From NCBI GenBank assembly GCA_963667195.1, contig OY762962.1:3100001-3164000 (forward strand): a stretch of 64,000 nt of DNA, read 5' to 3'. Under the pieces are notes generated by a model that was given only the letters and a program-made list of their open reading frames with translations, searched no databases and had not been told where the DNA came from. The stretch is from UBA7703 sp963667195. Lineage in GTDB: Bacteria; Bacillota; Clostridia; Christensenellales; CAG-138. This document shows, in pieces, positions 42,886 through 50,513 of this stretch (position 1 is the stretch's first letter; each line of letters begins with the position of its first letter). A program made the position numbers and the translations under genes.

Positions 42886-43686
42886 TTATTTCCCCAGCGC
42901 GTTGACCGCGGCTTGCATGATCGTTTTCGGCGTTGTCTCCGCGTTCTCTACCCGCACAAACGGCTTGCCGTTCGGAAGGAATTGTTCCCGCTGCATCTCG
43001 TCGAGCTTTTGGAACGCGTCGCTGTCGTCGATGACGACGATCCGCGCCATGATGCCCTGCACGGAGAGCATGTCCCCCGCTTTCTTGATCAGCTCCGCGT
43101 CCGCGCGGCTAGACACAAGAACCACATCCGGCCCTTGCTTCGGCTCGCGCAGAATCTCCGCGCAGATGGGTTTTACCGTATCTTCGCGCGAGAAAAGCTT
43201 CGTCTTGAGCAGCATCACGCCGATGATGGTCGCAACCACGGCGCCGATGAGGCACTGCATCGTGTTGAACAGGATATTCGGAATCGCGCTTGCGGTGCCG
43301 TAAAGAAGCGTTTCATAGAGAAAATATCCGATGGGAACGACCAACGCCGCAAGGTAGAGCGCGGCAAAACGAATCTTCTTTGTGGTTTTCGCAAAGAAAA
43401 GCCCGGCGACCAGCGCGACGAGCCCCTTGATCACGAACGTTGCCGGCGCATAGATCGTGTAGCCCAGCAAAACATCGGAGATCGCGGAGGCAGCGCCCGC
43501 GCAGAGCGCGCCCCAGCCGCCGCCGAGCAGCATGCCCGCGAGCAGCACGCCCATATCGCCAAGGTTGACGTATCCGAGCCCGCCCGGGATCGGAATCGAG
43601 ACAAGCGTGGTCAGCAGCACGATCGCCGCGGCGAGCACGCCCGCCGTCGTCAGCTTTCGAATGGATTGCGCTTGTTTGATTTGCAT
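42886..43686 (-). CDS. ECF transporter S component fused to a transketolase C-terminal-like domain
   Basis: A protein of 266 residues in two parts. Residues 1-162 hold about six membrane segments with the S-component pattern of ECF vitamin importers (GGLGYVNLGDMGVLLAGML, DVLLGYTIYAPATFVIKGL). Residues 185-266 are soluble and read like the last domain of transketolase: PDVVLVSSRADAELIKKAG, then GIMARIVVIDDSDAF and LPNGKPFVRVENAE. GGAGGAA precedes the ATG and the frame is open throughout, so the join is not an artefact of frame. The S part would bind a vitamin precursor and work with a shared EcfAAT module not in this window. The ligand is unknown; the role of the tail is inferred only. Confidence 0.78.
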   Translation of the reverse strand: MQIKQAQSIRKLTTAGVLAAAIVLLTTLVSIPIPGGLGYVNLGDMGVLLAGMLLGGGWGALCAGAASAISDVLLGYTIYAPATFVIKGLVALVAGLFFAKTTKKIRFAALYLAALVVPIGYFLYETLLYGTASAIPNILFNTMQCLIGAVVATIIGVMLLKTKLFSREDTVKPICAEILREPKQGPDVVLVSSRADAELIKKAGDMLSVQGIMARIVVIDDSDAFQKLDEMQREQFLPNGKPFVRVENAETTPKTIMQAAVNALGK

Positions 43687-43708
43687 ATTTGAGTTCCTCC
43701 GTGTTTCC

Positions 43709-43751
43709 TTCCGGCAGGTGTCGGCTCAAAATCGTTGCCTTGCCGCCGGAA
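43709..43751 (-). promoter_or_regulatory. Structured leader before the ECF fusion gene
   Basis: TTCCGGC / GCCGGAA arms (43709-43715 and 43745-43751) enclose 29 bases that can pair further (AGG/CCT), ending just before the ribosome site. It matches no riboswitch I recognise. Confidence 0.4.
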
Positions 43752-43799
43752 TTCGATGGTGCGTTTTCGCTTAAATCAGCGAAATGAAGAGCTTTTTAC

Positions 43800-43827
43800 A
43801 TTATAAACGCTCTACATCAAAACGCAA
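43800..43827 (-). promoter_or_regulatory. Candidate promoter of the ECF fusion gene
   Basis: TATAAT at 43800-43805 with TTGCGT 16 bases upstream on the minus strand. It gives a leader of about 105 bases. Confidence 0.5.
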
Positions 43828-43859
43828 CCCATAGATTACCCGTGTTTTACAGCCTGACC

Positions 43860-44837
43860 TTAGGCTTTCTCCTCCGCCTGCGCGTCCGCGCCCGCAATCT
43901 CAGGGGCTGTTAGTGTGTCCGGGTCAGCTTCCGTCTTGGACTTTTTAACGCTGAGCATGACGCCGAAGATCACGATTGCCCCGCCGATGATCTTGCGCAG
44001 CGTCACCTGTTCACCCAACAGCACCCAAGAGAAGAACACGCCGATGATCGGCATGAGGTTGAGCATCGAGGTGACCGTGCTTGGCGCCATGGTCTTGAGC
44101 CCGCGGTTATACAGCAGATATGCAACAACCGAGCAGAACACGCCGAGGAACATCATCATCGAGAAAGAGAGCAGCGTCGGTTCCCGCCACTGTCCGCGCT
44201 CCAACAGCGCCAGCGGCAGCAGGAAGATCGTTCCGAACAGCGTTGTGTAAAACTGCAGCGTGATCGGCGGGTAATGGTTGACCACTCGCTTCATCATGAA
44301 ATTATAAACGGCCCAGCCGATGCCCGCGATGATAAAGAGAATGATCCCAAACAGTTCACCCTGTACGCGGGATTCGGATTTCACATAAGATAGGATGACT
44401 ACGCCGACGATGGCGATCAGGATCGCGACGATCTTGATTCCGCTGAGCTTCTTTTTATATATTGCGCTTTCCATCAAAAGCGTAATGATCGGGTACGAGG
44501 CGATGATCAGCGTCGCACTGGAGGCGGATGTCCACTGCATGGCGATGTTTTGCAGCACGGCGTAGAGCATGATGCCCGTGAACCCGCAGATGACGACCGT
44601 GAGGATATCCTTCTTTTGCAGGCGAACGCGATTTTGCGGCAGCAGCGTCAGCGCGCCGAGAATCACCGTCGCAACCACGAATCGTACCACCGCGAGCGTC
44701 AGCGGCGGATACGTCGTATACGCAAACTTGATGGCGACAAAGGACGATCCCCACAGGATGAGCGCGCCAAGTACGGAGAGAATGGATATCGCGTTGGATT
44801 GCTTTTGCTCAGACACAGTCGTGTTCCCCTTACTCAT
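43860..44837 (-). CDS. EamA/DMT-family transporter
   Basis: A protein of 325 residues with ten hydrophobic segments arranged as two EamA repeats (LILWGSSFVAIKFAYTTYPP in the first, IIAGIGWAVYNFMMKRVV in the second). DMT proteins export metabolites such as amino acids or purines. The ATG at 44837 has no clear ribosome site, while a GTG 21 bases later (44816) has AAGGGG nine bases upstream and is a serious alternative. The C-terminal 30 residues are a charged cytoplasmic tail. Substrate unknown. Confidence 0.88.
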   Translation of the reverse strand: MSKGNTTVSEQKQSNAISILSVLGALILWGSSFVAIKFAYTTYPPLTLAVVRFVVATVILGALTLLPQNRVRLQKKDILTVVICGFTGIMLYAVLQNIAMQWTSASSATLIIASYPIITLLMESAIYKKKLSGIKIVAILIAIVGVVILSYVKSESRVQGELFGIILFIIAGIGWAVYNFMMKRVVNHYPPITLQFYTTLFGTIFLLPLALLERGQWREPTLLSFSMMMFLGVFCSVVAYLLYNRGLKTMAPSTVTSMLNLMPIIGVFFSWVLLGEQVTLRKIIGGAIVIFGVMLSVKKSKTEADPDTLTAPEIAGADAQAEEKA

Positions 44838-44882
44838 TTTTTACGATGAAAAGGCTGAAGCTCTACGAGCGACGGTCAAATT

Positions 44883-44911
44883 ACCTTATTCCATTTCATC
44901 GCAATTGTCAA
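44883..44911 (-). promoter_or_regulatory. Promoter of the EamA transporter gene
   Basis: TTGACA at 44906-44911, a 17-base spacer and TAAGGT at 44883-44888 on the minus strand. Confidence 0.6.
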
Positions 44912-45003
44912 GAATTGTATATGATATATGCAACGATGTCTTGCACAATATTGCCTTGTTTGAGCAGAATCGTTTCGATCTGGTTTGCGAAAGCCGAAAC
45001 CCG

Positions 45004-45009
45004 TATAAT
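45004..45009 (+). promoter_or_regulatory. -10 box before the immunity-like gene
   Basis: A consensus TATAAT 50 bases before the start at 45060; no good -35 is visible at the right distance, so activation may be needed. Confidence 0.45.
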
Positions 45010-45059
45010 GGACGTGTAGGTGGTTGGTTTGAAGGCTTTTCAAAACAGGAGAATAAATC

Positions 45060-45605
45060 ATGCAAAAACTGCAAAAAACGATCGGCAATTTCGATTGTCC
45101 GGAAATACGTTCCCTGGCGCGGCTTGCCGAAACGCAGAGCAAGCGCACGTTATGCCTCTGGAGCATTGATTATGCCGAAGCGCACCTGCTGCCGGTGTTT
45201 GAGCGGGAGTTTCCGGACGACAGTCGTCCCCGGGAAGCGCTCGCAAATGCGCGCGGCTGGTTGGAAGGCCGGGTTAGGTTTGTAGACGCTAAGGACACCA
45301 ACAACGGCGCGCACAATGCCGCAACCGCCGCAGAAGGGCACCCGGCAGCGCAGGCCGCGGCACGCGCCATCGCGCATGCGTCGCTCACCATCCACGTTTC
45401 CGCGCACTGTATGGGCATCGCGTTCTACGGAGCGGCGGCACTCGCCTACGACCAACTAGGACTACACGCATCGCAGGAAGAATATCTTGTTGTCGCTCAG
45501 CAGGCGTGGTTGGAGATGGAAGATGTTTTGCGTAAAATAGCGGTTGAGAACGAACCGAATCCGGCAAAGTTAAAATGGGAGTTTTGGATTAGTAGGATAC
45601 ATTAA
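45060..45605 (+). CDS. Imm5-like putative immunity protein
   Basis: A protein of 181 residues, soluble and Ala-rich, all-helical in look. The pattern LWSIDYAEAHLLPVFEREFP, DDSRPREALANARGWLEG and the repeated AAxAAxAxAHA stretch match the family annotated as putative immunity protein (Imm5). Such proteins are usually encoded beside a polymorphic toxin, but no toxin, secretion gene or repeat is nearby: the neighbours are a transporter and the GGGtGRT gene. AGGAG precedes the ATG (CAGGAGAATAA). Either a stand-alone defence remnant or a family with another role. Confidence 0.72.
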   Translation: MQKLQKTIGNFDCPEIRSLARLAETQSKRTLCLWSIDYAEAHLLPVFEREFPDDSRPREALANARGWLEGRVRFVDAKDTNNGAHNAATAAEGHPAAQAAARAIAHASLTIHVSAHCMGIAFYGAAALAYDQLGLHASQEEYLVVAQQAWLEMEDVLRKIAVENEPNPAKLKWEFWISRIH

Positions 45606-45620
45606 GAAATCATCGCACAT

Positions 45621-45648
45621 AAAAGGCTCTCCTTACGGAGAGCCTTTT
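45621..45648. terminator. Bidirectional terminator between the immunity-like gene and GGGtGRT gene
   Basis: A 12-bp perfect stem (AAAAGGCTCTCC / GGAGAGCCTTTT) with a 4-base loop and T-rich flanks on both strands, placed between converging genes. Confidence 0.88.
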
Positions 45649-45659
45649 ATTTGAGTTGC

Positions 45660-46655
45660 TTATTTCGCCTGTGCGATGGCAACCGCGACAGCGACCGTTG
45701 CGCCGACCATCGGGTTGTTGCCCATGCCGATGAGACCCATCATCTCGACGTGCGCCGGAACGGACGAGGAGCCCGCGAACTGCGCGTCGGAGTGCATACG
45801 GCCCATCGTATCGGTCATGCCGTAGGACGCAGGGCCGGCCGCCATGTTGTCCGGATGCAGGGTGCGGCCCGTGCCGCCGCCGCTCGCCACGGAGAAATAC
45901 TTCTTGCCGTGCTCGATGCACCACTTCTTGTAGGTGCCCGCGACCGGATGCTGGAAGCGCGTCGGGTTCGTGGAGTTACCGGTGATGGAAACGTCCACGT
46001 TCTCGTGCCGCATGATGGCAACGCCTTCGTTCACGTCGTCCGCGCCGTAGCAGCGAACCTTCGCACGGTCGCCTTCAGAGAAGGACTTCGTGCTCGTGAT
46101 GTTCAGCTTGCCGGTGTAGTAGTCATATTCCGTCTCAAGATAGGTAAAGCCGTTGATGCGGGAGATGACATACGCCGCGTCCTTGCCGAGACCGTTGAGG
46201 ATGACCTGCAGCGGCTTGGTGCGGACTTTGTTCGCGGTCTTCGCGATGCCGATTGCGCCTTCCGCCGCGGCGAAGCTCTCGTGGCCCGCGAGGAAGCAGA
46301 AGCAGTTGGTCTCTTCACGCAGCAGCATGGCGGCGAGGTTGCCGTGACCTAAGCCCACTTCGCGCTGATCCGCAACCGAACCCGGAATGCAGAACGCCTG
46401 GAGGCCCAAACCGATGGCTTCCGCGGCTTTGTCCGCGGTTTTCGCGCCGGTCTTGATGGCGATTGCCGCGCCGACGGTGTATGCCCAGCAGGCGTTTTCA
46501 AACGCGATCATCTGAATGCCGCGGACGATACCGAACACGTCGATACCCTTCGCGTCGCAGATGGCTTTGGCGTCGTCGATGCCGTTGATGCCGTACTTGG
46601 CGAGCTCTGCGTTGATCTTATCGATTCTTCTTTCGTAACCTTCAAAAATAGCCAT
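45660..46655 (-). CDS. GGGtGRT family protein
   Basis: A protein of 331 residues. The motif SGGGTGRTLHPDN lies about 60 residues from the end, followed by a C-terminus very rich in small residues (GLIGMGNNPMVGATVAVAVA). The name-giving GGGTGRT and overall length match the anaerobe family called GGGtGRT protein, whose function is unknown. No membrane segment or signal is clear. GGAGGCAG precedes the ATG, and it follows a NifU-like gene by 10 bases. This pairing suggests a joint role in iron-sulfur or selenium/sulfur chemistry, which is inference. Confidence 0.85.
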   Translation of the reverse strand: MAIFEGYERRIDKINAELAKYGINGIDDAKAICDAKGIDVFGIVRGIQMIAFENACWAYTVGAAIAIKTGAKTADKAAEAIGLGLQAFCIPGSVADQREVGLGHGNLAAMLLREETNCFCFLAGHESFAAAEGAIGIAKTANKVRTKPLQVILNGLGKDAAYVISRINGFTYLETEYDYYTGKLNITSTKSFSEGDRAKVRCYGADDVNEGVAIMRHENVDVSITGNSTNPTRFQHPVAGTYKKWCIEHGKKYFSVASGGGTGRTLHPDNMAAGPASYGMTDTMGRMHSDAQFAGSSSVPAHVEMMGLIGMGNNPMVGATVAVAVAIAQAK

Positions 46656-46665
46656 AGCTGCCTCC

Positions 46666-47358
46666 TTACGCTTTCCGCGGGTCGATCACCTTGGCGGCCT
46701 GGTCGAAACGCCCGTAGGTACCGATGTTCTTTTCGTACGCTTCCTTAGGATCGACGCCCTTCTTGATCGCGTCCATCATCTTGCCGAGGCTGACGAACTT
46801 GTAGCCGATGATCTCGCCGCCTTCGTCCAGCGCGATGCCGAGGACATAGCCTTCCGCCATCTCCAGATAGCGCGGACCCTTGGCGAGCGTGCCGTACATG
46901 GTGCCAATCTGCGAGCGAAGGCCCTTGCCGAGGTCTTCGAGGCCGGCTCCGATGGGCAGACCGTCATCGGAGAACGAGCTCTGCGTGCGTCCGTAGACAA
47001 TCTGCAGGAACAGCTCGCGCATAGCGGTGTTGATCGCGTCGCAGACGAGGTCGCTGTTGAGCGCTTCGAGGATGGTCTTGCCGGGCAGGATTTCCGCCGC
47101 CATCGCCGCGGAGTGCGTCATGCCGCTGCAGCCGATGGTCTCGACCAGCGCTTCTTCGATGACGCCTTTTTTCACGTTGAGCGTGAGCTTGCAGGCGCCC
47201 TGCTGAGGAGCGCACCAGCCGACGCCGTGCGTTAAGCCGCTGATGTCCGTAATCTGTTTTGCCTTGACCCACTTGCCCTCTTCGGGGATCGGAGCGGGAT
47301 CATGCTTTGCGCCCTTGAGGACGCAGGTCATTTCTTCCACTTCACTGGAATAATGCAT
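46666..47358 (-). CDS. NifU-like iron-sulfur scaffold protein, GGGtGRT partner
   Basis: A protein of 230 residues. The middle resembles the IscU/NifU scaffold fold: CAPQQGACKLTLNVKKGVIE and ETIGCSGMTHSAAMAAE, aligning with two of the three cluster-binding Cys of IscU; the third is not in the usual place. A further Cys lies in DLVCDAI. The C-terminal 90 residues are specific to this subfamily. GGAGGAA precedes the ATG, and a good promoter lies upstream. It forms a two-gene operon with the GGGtGRT gene. Confidence 0.83.
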   Translation of the reverse strand: MHYSSEVEEMTCVLKGAKHDPAPIPEEGKWVKAKQITDISGLTHGVGWCAPQQGACKLTLNVKKGVIEEALVETIGCSGMTHSAAMAAEILPGKTILEALNSDLVCDAINTAMRELFLQIVYGRTQSSFSDDGLPIGAGLEDLGKGLRSQIGTMYGTLAKGPRYLEMAEGYVLGIALDEGGEIIGYKFVSLGKMMDAIKKGVDPKEAYEKNIGTYGRFDQAAKVIDPRKA

Positions 47359-47388
47359 GTGTGAAGTTCCTCCTTGTTATGCTAAAGA

Positions 47389-47440
47389 ATACCCAGATTC
47401 ATTCAGGGTATAGTATAACAAATCAAATTCGATCTTTCAA
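47389..47440 (-). promoter_or_regulatory. Promoter and inverted repeat of the NifU-like/GGGtGRT operon
   Basis: TTGAAA at 47435-47440, a 17-base spacer and TATACT at 47412-47417 on the minus strand. ATACCC / GGGTAT arms (47389-47394, 47406-47411) lie over the predicted start point and may be an operator. Confidence 0.6.
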
Positions 47441-47559
47441 TACGCGATGATCGAATAAAGATGCAGGATTGGGCACTTCTGTACCCTGCCGCTCGTTCGC
47501 CGCGTCGTCGATCACTCTTTTTCGAACGCCTGCCCTTTCGGGTGATTGCCCGACTGTGG

Positions 47560-47565
47560 TATACT
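47560..47565 (+). promoter_or_regulatory. -10 box of the yhhN-rmuC unit
   Basis: TATACT 34 bases before the TTG start of the YhhN-family gene; the -35 region is poor. Confidence 0.4.
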
Positions 47566-47599
47566 GGTTTCAGCCGTTTGGATTTGGGGGAATATCAGA

Positions 47600-48250
47600 T
47601 TGCGATACTTCTTTGCCGGAATGTTACTCATCGATGCCGCTGTACACCTCTTTGCCTGCGTGAATAAAAACCTTCTCATGCTGCGCCGGGTCAGCAAGTG
47701 CCTCTTAATGCCGCTGCTTGCCGCGTGCTATATGCTCTTTGCACAGGAGCCGTCTTCTTTTGTAATCGCCGCGATCCTCTTTGGCTTTGCCGGAGACCTC
47801 GTGCTCCTGTTCCGTCCGCGTAAATGGGCGTTCCCACTGGGGATTCTCGCGTTTGCGGCGGGGCACGTGTTCTATATCGTCAGCTTCATCCGCCGAATTG
47901 CCGTCACGCCGCCGTGGTATATCCTCGCGTTGATGGGGGTCGCAGTGATCGTCTGCTCTGCAACGCTGATGCGCTATATTTGGAAGGGCATGCCCGGTAA
48001 GCTCTGCCCGCCGAGCTTCCTATATATGATGATCATTGGCACGATGGTGTCGTGCTCCATCCTATTCTCGCTCTACGGTGTGTCCGCGCATCGCTGGCTT
48101 GCCGCCGTCGGCGGAATTTTGTTTGCAATCTCGGATACGACGCTGTCCATCGACGCGTTTCATCATCCCGTGCGCTACCGCAGCGTTATCGTAATGTCCA
48201 CCTATATTGCGGCGCAGGTGCTCATCGTCTCCGCGCTCGCGTTCCGCTGA
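47600..48250 (+). CDS. YhhN-family membrane protein (lysoplasmalogenase-like)
   Basis: A protein of 216 residues with about eight membrane segments. FGFAGDLVLLF and ILFAISDTTLSIDAF carry the two conserved Asp-containing motifs of the YhhN/TMEM86 family, whose animal members hydrolyse the vinyl-ether bond of lysoplasmalogens. Plasmalogens occur in many Clostridia, which makes that role plausible but unproven. The start is taken as the TTG at 47600 because GGGGG lies nine bases upstream; the ATG 54 bases earlier lies before the likely transcription start. Confidence 0.8.
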   Translation: MRYFFAGMLLIDAAVHLFACVNKNLLMLRRVSKCLLMPLLAACYMLFAQEPSSFVIAAILFGFAGDLVLLFRPRKWAFPLGILAFAAGHVFYIVSFIRRIAVTPPWYILALMGVAVIVCSATLMRYIWKGMPGKLCPPSFLYMMIIGTMVSCSILFSLYGVSAHRWLAAVGGILFAISDTTLSIDAFHHPVRYRSVIVMSTYIAAQVLIVSALAFR

Positions 48251-48277
48251 AACCATCCCATCGAAAGGGGAACCGAT

Positions 48278-49573
48278 ATGAAACCGGAACTCATTCTATT
48301 GATTGTCTCTCTCGCGGTCTTCGCCGCGATGATTGTGCTGCTCGTCACCATTTTGCGCCGTCAGCAAGCGCTGCACGACGCGATGCGGGACGACCTGAAC
48401 CGCGCGCTTTCCGACCTTCGCCGCGAGCTCAACGAGTCGGTGCAGTCCTCTGTATCGCACCTTGGGCGCATGATCATGGAGCAGCAGCGCACCTCGGACG
48501 CGCAAGGCGAAACCCGCTTTAAAACGTTCGAGCAGGGCAACGAACAGCGCCTGAAATCCTTTGAATTCAACAACGAGCAGAAGCTCGAAGCAATTCGCCA
48601 AACGGTCGAGCGCCGCCTCGTCTCCTTGCAGACGGACAACACGCAGAAGCTCGACGAAATACGCAACATCGTCGATGAGAAGCTGCAAAAGACGCTGGAA
48701 GCAAAGGTTGCCCAGTCGTTCCAGCTCGTCAACGAGCGTTTGGAGCAGGTCTACAAGGGACTCGGCGAAATGCAGACGCTCGCAACGGGCGTGGGCGATC
48801 TGAAGAAGGTGCTCAGCAACGTCAAAACGCGCGGCATCCTCGGCGAAATCCAGCTCGGCGCCATTCTCGAGGAGATCCTCTCGCCGGAGCAATATGTCAC
48901 AAACGCAATCACGAAGGTCGGCAGTTCGGAGCGCGTGGAATACGCGGTCAAGCTCCCGACGGATGACGGAGCGCCGGTCTATCTTCCCATCGACTCCAAG
49001 TTTCCCGCCGATCTGTATTCCGGGCTGCAGGACGCGTATGAGTCCGGCTCGCCGGAAGCGATTTCCGCCGCGATCCTCCTGCTCACCCAGCGCATCAAGC
49101 AGGAAGCGGCGAAGATTCGCGATAAATACCTCGATCCGCCGAACACGACCGATTTTGCGATCATGTTCCTGCCGTTTGAGGGGCTTTATGCCGAGGTCGT
49201 CAACCGCGGCCTAGTCGAGGAGCTTCAGCGCAGCTACCGCGTCAACATCGCGGGCCCTTCCACCATGGCGGCGCTGCTCAACAGCCTCCAGATGGGCTTT
49301 CGCACATTCGCGATTCAAAAGCGCAGCAGCGAGGTCTGGCGCGTGCTCGGCGCGGTCAAGACGGAGTTTCAAAAGTTTAGCACGGTTCTAGCGAGCTCCC
49401 GCAAGCGCCTCCAACAGGTGGACGACGATCTGGAACAGCTCATCGGCACCCGCACGCGCGCCATCACGCGAAACCTCCGCGCGGTGGAACAGCTCGACGA
49501 GCGCACAACCACACTCGTCATCGGCGATTCGGGCGAAAGCGACGCGGACGAAGGCGAAACCGAGGAGAACTGA
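48278..49573 (+). CDS. rmuC: DNA recombination protein RmuC
   Basis: A protein of 431 residues. An N-terminal membrane anchor (about 5-26) is followed by a long coiled coil (about 28-170) and the RmuC nuclease-like core (TRGILGEIQLGAILEEILSP, VYLPIDSKFPADLY, IMFLPFEGLYAEV). RmuC limits inversions at short inverted repeats and is thought to be a PD-(D/E)XK-type nuclease. AAAGGGG precedes the ATG; it is 27 bases after the YhhN gene on the same strand. Confidence 0.94.
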   Translation: MKPELILLIVSLAVFAAMIVLLVTILRRQQALHDAMRDDLNRALSDLRRELNESVQSSVSHLGRMIMEQQRTSDAQGETRFKTFEQGNEQRLKSFEFNNEQKLEAIRQTVERRLVSLQTDNTQKLDEIRNIVDEKLQKTLEAKVAQSFQLVNERLEQVYKGLGEMQTLATGVGDLKKVLSNVKTRGILGEIQLGAILEEILSPEQYVTNAITKVGSSERVEYAVKLPTDDGAPVYLPIDSKFPADLYSGLQDAYESGSPEAISAAILLLTQRIKQEAAKIRDKYLDPPNTTDFAIMFLPFEGLYAEVVNRGLVEELQRSYRVNIAGPSTMAALLNSLQMGFRTFAIQKRSSEVWRVLGAVKTEFQKFSTVLASSRKRLQQVDDDLEQLIGTRTRAITRNLRAVEQLDERTTTLVIGDSGESDADEGETEEN

Positions 49574-49625
49574 TTCGGAAAAGCAGCAAATCGCCTCCGC
49601 AAAACATCACACCACAAACAAAAAA

Positions 49626-49655
49626 GGAGCGATTGAATCATTCTTCGATCGCTCC
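49626..49655. terminator. Bidirectional terminator between rmuC and DUF134 gene
   Basis: A 12-bp stem with one G-T pair (arms 49626-49637 and 49644-49655) and a 6-base loop. A-rich on the left and T-rich on the right, it serves both converging genes. Confidence 0.85.
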
Positions 49656-49674
49656 ATTTTATATTTCTTGTTGT

Positions 49675-50028
49675 CTATTCCGGGATCGTTTCTCCACGAT
49701 GCTTACAGCAGCCGCACGCGCAGGCTTCTTCCTTGCTGTCGCAGACTGTATAATCTCCGCCGCGAATGATGAGGCTCTTTCCGTTGACCAGCACGTCCGC
49801 AAGCTTCTTTCGCGCGTCGTTGTAGATGCCTTGCACCGTCGTGCGGGCGACGTTCATCTGCGCCGCGCATTCTTCCTGCGTAAACCCCATCTGGTCGATG
49901 AGGCGGATGGTCTCATATTCGTCCACCGACATCACGATCGTGTCATCGCTTGTTGGTGCTCCGGTCGGGCCGAACGACGCATTCCAGGGCAGGCAGCAGA
50001 CTCTGCGGCATTTTCTCGGTCTTGGCAT
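49675..50028 (-). CDS. DUF134/UPF0251 DNA-binding protein
   Basis: A protein of 117 residues. The N-terminus MPRPRKCRRVC, the middle MSVDEYETIRLIDQMGFTQE and the helix-turn-helix ECAAQMNVARTTVQGIYNDA are the UPF0251 pattern, a sigma-70 region-4-like DNA-binding fold. A C-terminal CACGCC cluster suggests metal binding. The start at 50028 has GAGGAAG upstream. Such genes usually sit with NifX/NifB-type cofactor or small Cys-rich genes; here the neighbour upstream encodes a Cys/His-rich peptide. Confidence 0.88.
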   Translation of the reverse strand: MPRPRKCRRVCCLPWNASFGPTGAPTSDDTIVMSVDEYETIRLIDQMGFTQEECAAQMNVARTTVQGIYNDARKKLADVLVNGKSLIIRGGDYTVCDSKEEACACGCCKHRGETIPE

Positions 50029-50155
50029 ATTGCTCTTCCTCGCAGTTCCGCGTTGGTCTCTTTCGCGAAGTGCTCCCGCTACCAAAACGCTATTGACAGT
50101 TTACTCTCTCGCCATCGCGCCGTCAATCGATCTCGTGGTTCTGGCTAAGCCAGAT

Positions 50156-50365
50156 TCACTTTTCTTCCGTCTTGTGGCAGCAGCCGCCCTCGTGACCCGC
50201 GTGTTCGCCGTGATGCCGGTGTCCCTCGCCTTTCCCGTTTTGGCAGCAGGAGCCGTTTCCTTCTCCGTGATGACGCTGCTTGTTTTCGCAGCCGCATCCG
50301 CCTTCCTTATGCTCTCCGTTTTTGCAGCAGCCCTTTGCCGGGCCGGTTCCGTCATGATTTGGCAT
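50156..50365 (-). CDS. Small Cys/His-rich metal-binding protein (DUF5320-like)
   Basis: A protein of 69 residues with 8 Cys and about 10 His, otherwise Gly/Lys/Glu. The N-terminus MPNHDGTGPAKG recalls the MPxGDGTGP start of DUF5320-type proteins that accompany nitrogenase-cofactor-like genes. CC pairs at four places and HRHHGEHAGH suggest binding of several metal ions. A perfect AGGAGG lies eight bases before the ATG; the longer overlapping frame (50101-50400) has no comparable site and looks random. It is 127 bases upstream of the DUF134 gene on the same strand. Confidence 0.8.
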   Translation of the reverse strand: MPNHDGTGPAKGCCKNGEHKEGGCGCENKQRHHGEGNGSCCQNGKGEGHRHHGEHAGHEGGCCHKTEEK

Positions 50366-50469
50366 TTCGTGTTCCTCCTGTTGTTATCGACATATGTCAT
50401 TATCGGCAGTATATCACGTTTCCGTCATATGTCAATAAAGAATCGGATCAAATCGAATCGCGCGCAAAA

Positions 50470-50496
50470 AAGGAGCCGTCAAGATAACGGCTCCTT
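50470..50496 (-). terminator. Terminator of the BlaI-BlaR1-like operon
   Basis: A 10-bp perfect stem (AAGGAGCCGT / ACGGCTCCTT) with a 7-base loop, followed by a T-tract on the minus strand, 17 bases past the stop. Confidence 0.88.
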
Positions 50497-50513
50497 CAGC
50501 AGCGAGGATAGTT

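Noticed and set aside
50101..50400. A 99-codon minus-strand frame overlapping the Cys/His-rich gene
   Set aside because: The alternative frame (50156-50365) has a perfect ribosome site, a sensible N-terminus and a patterned Cys/His content, so the longer frame is the shadow.
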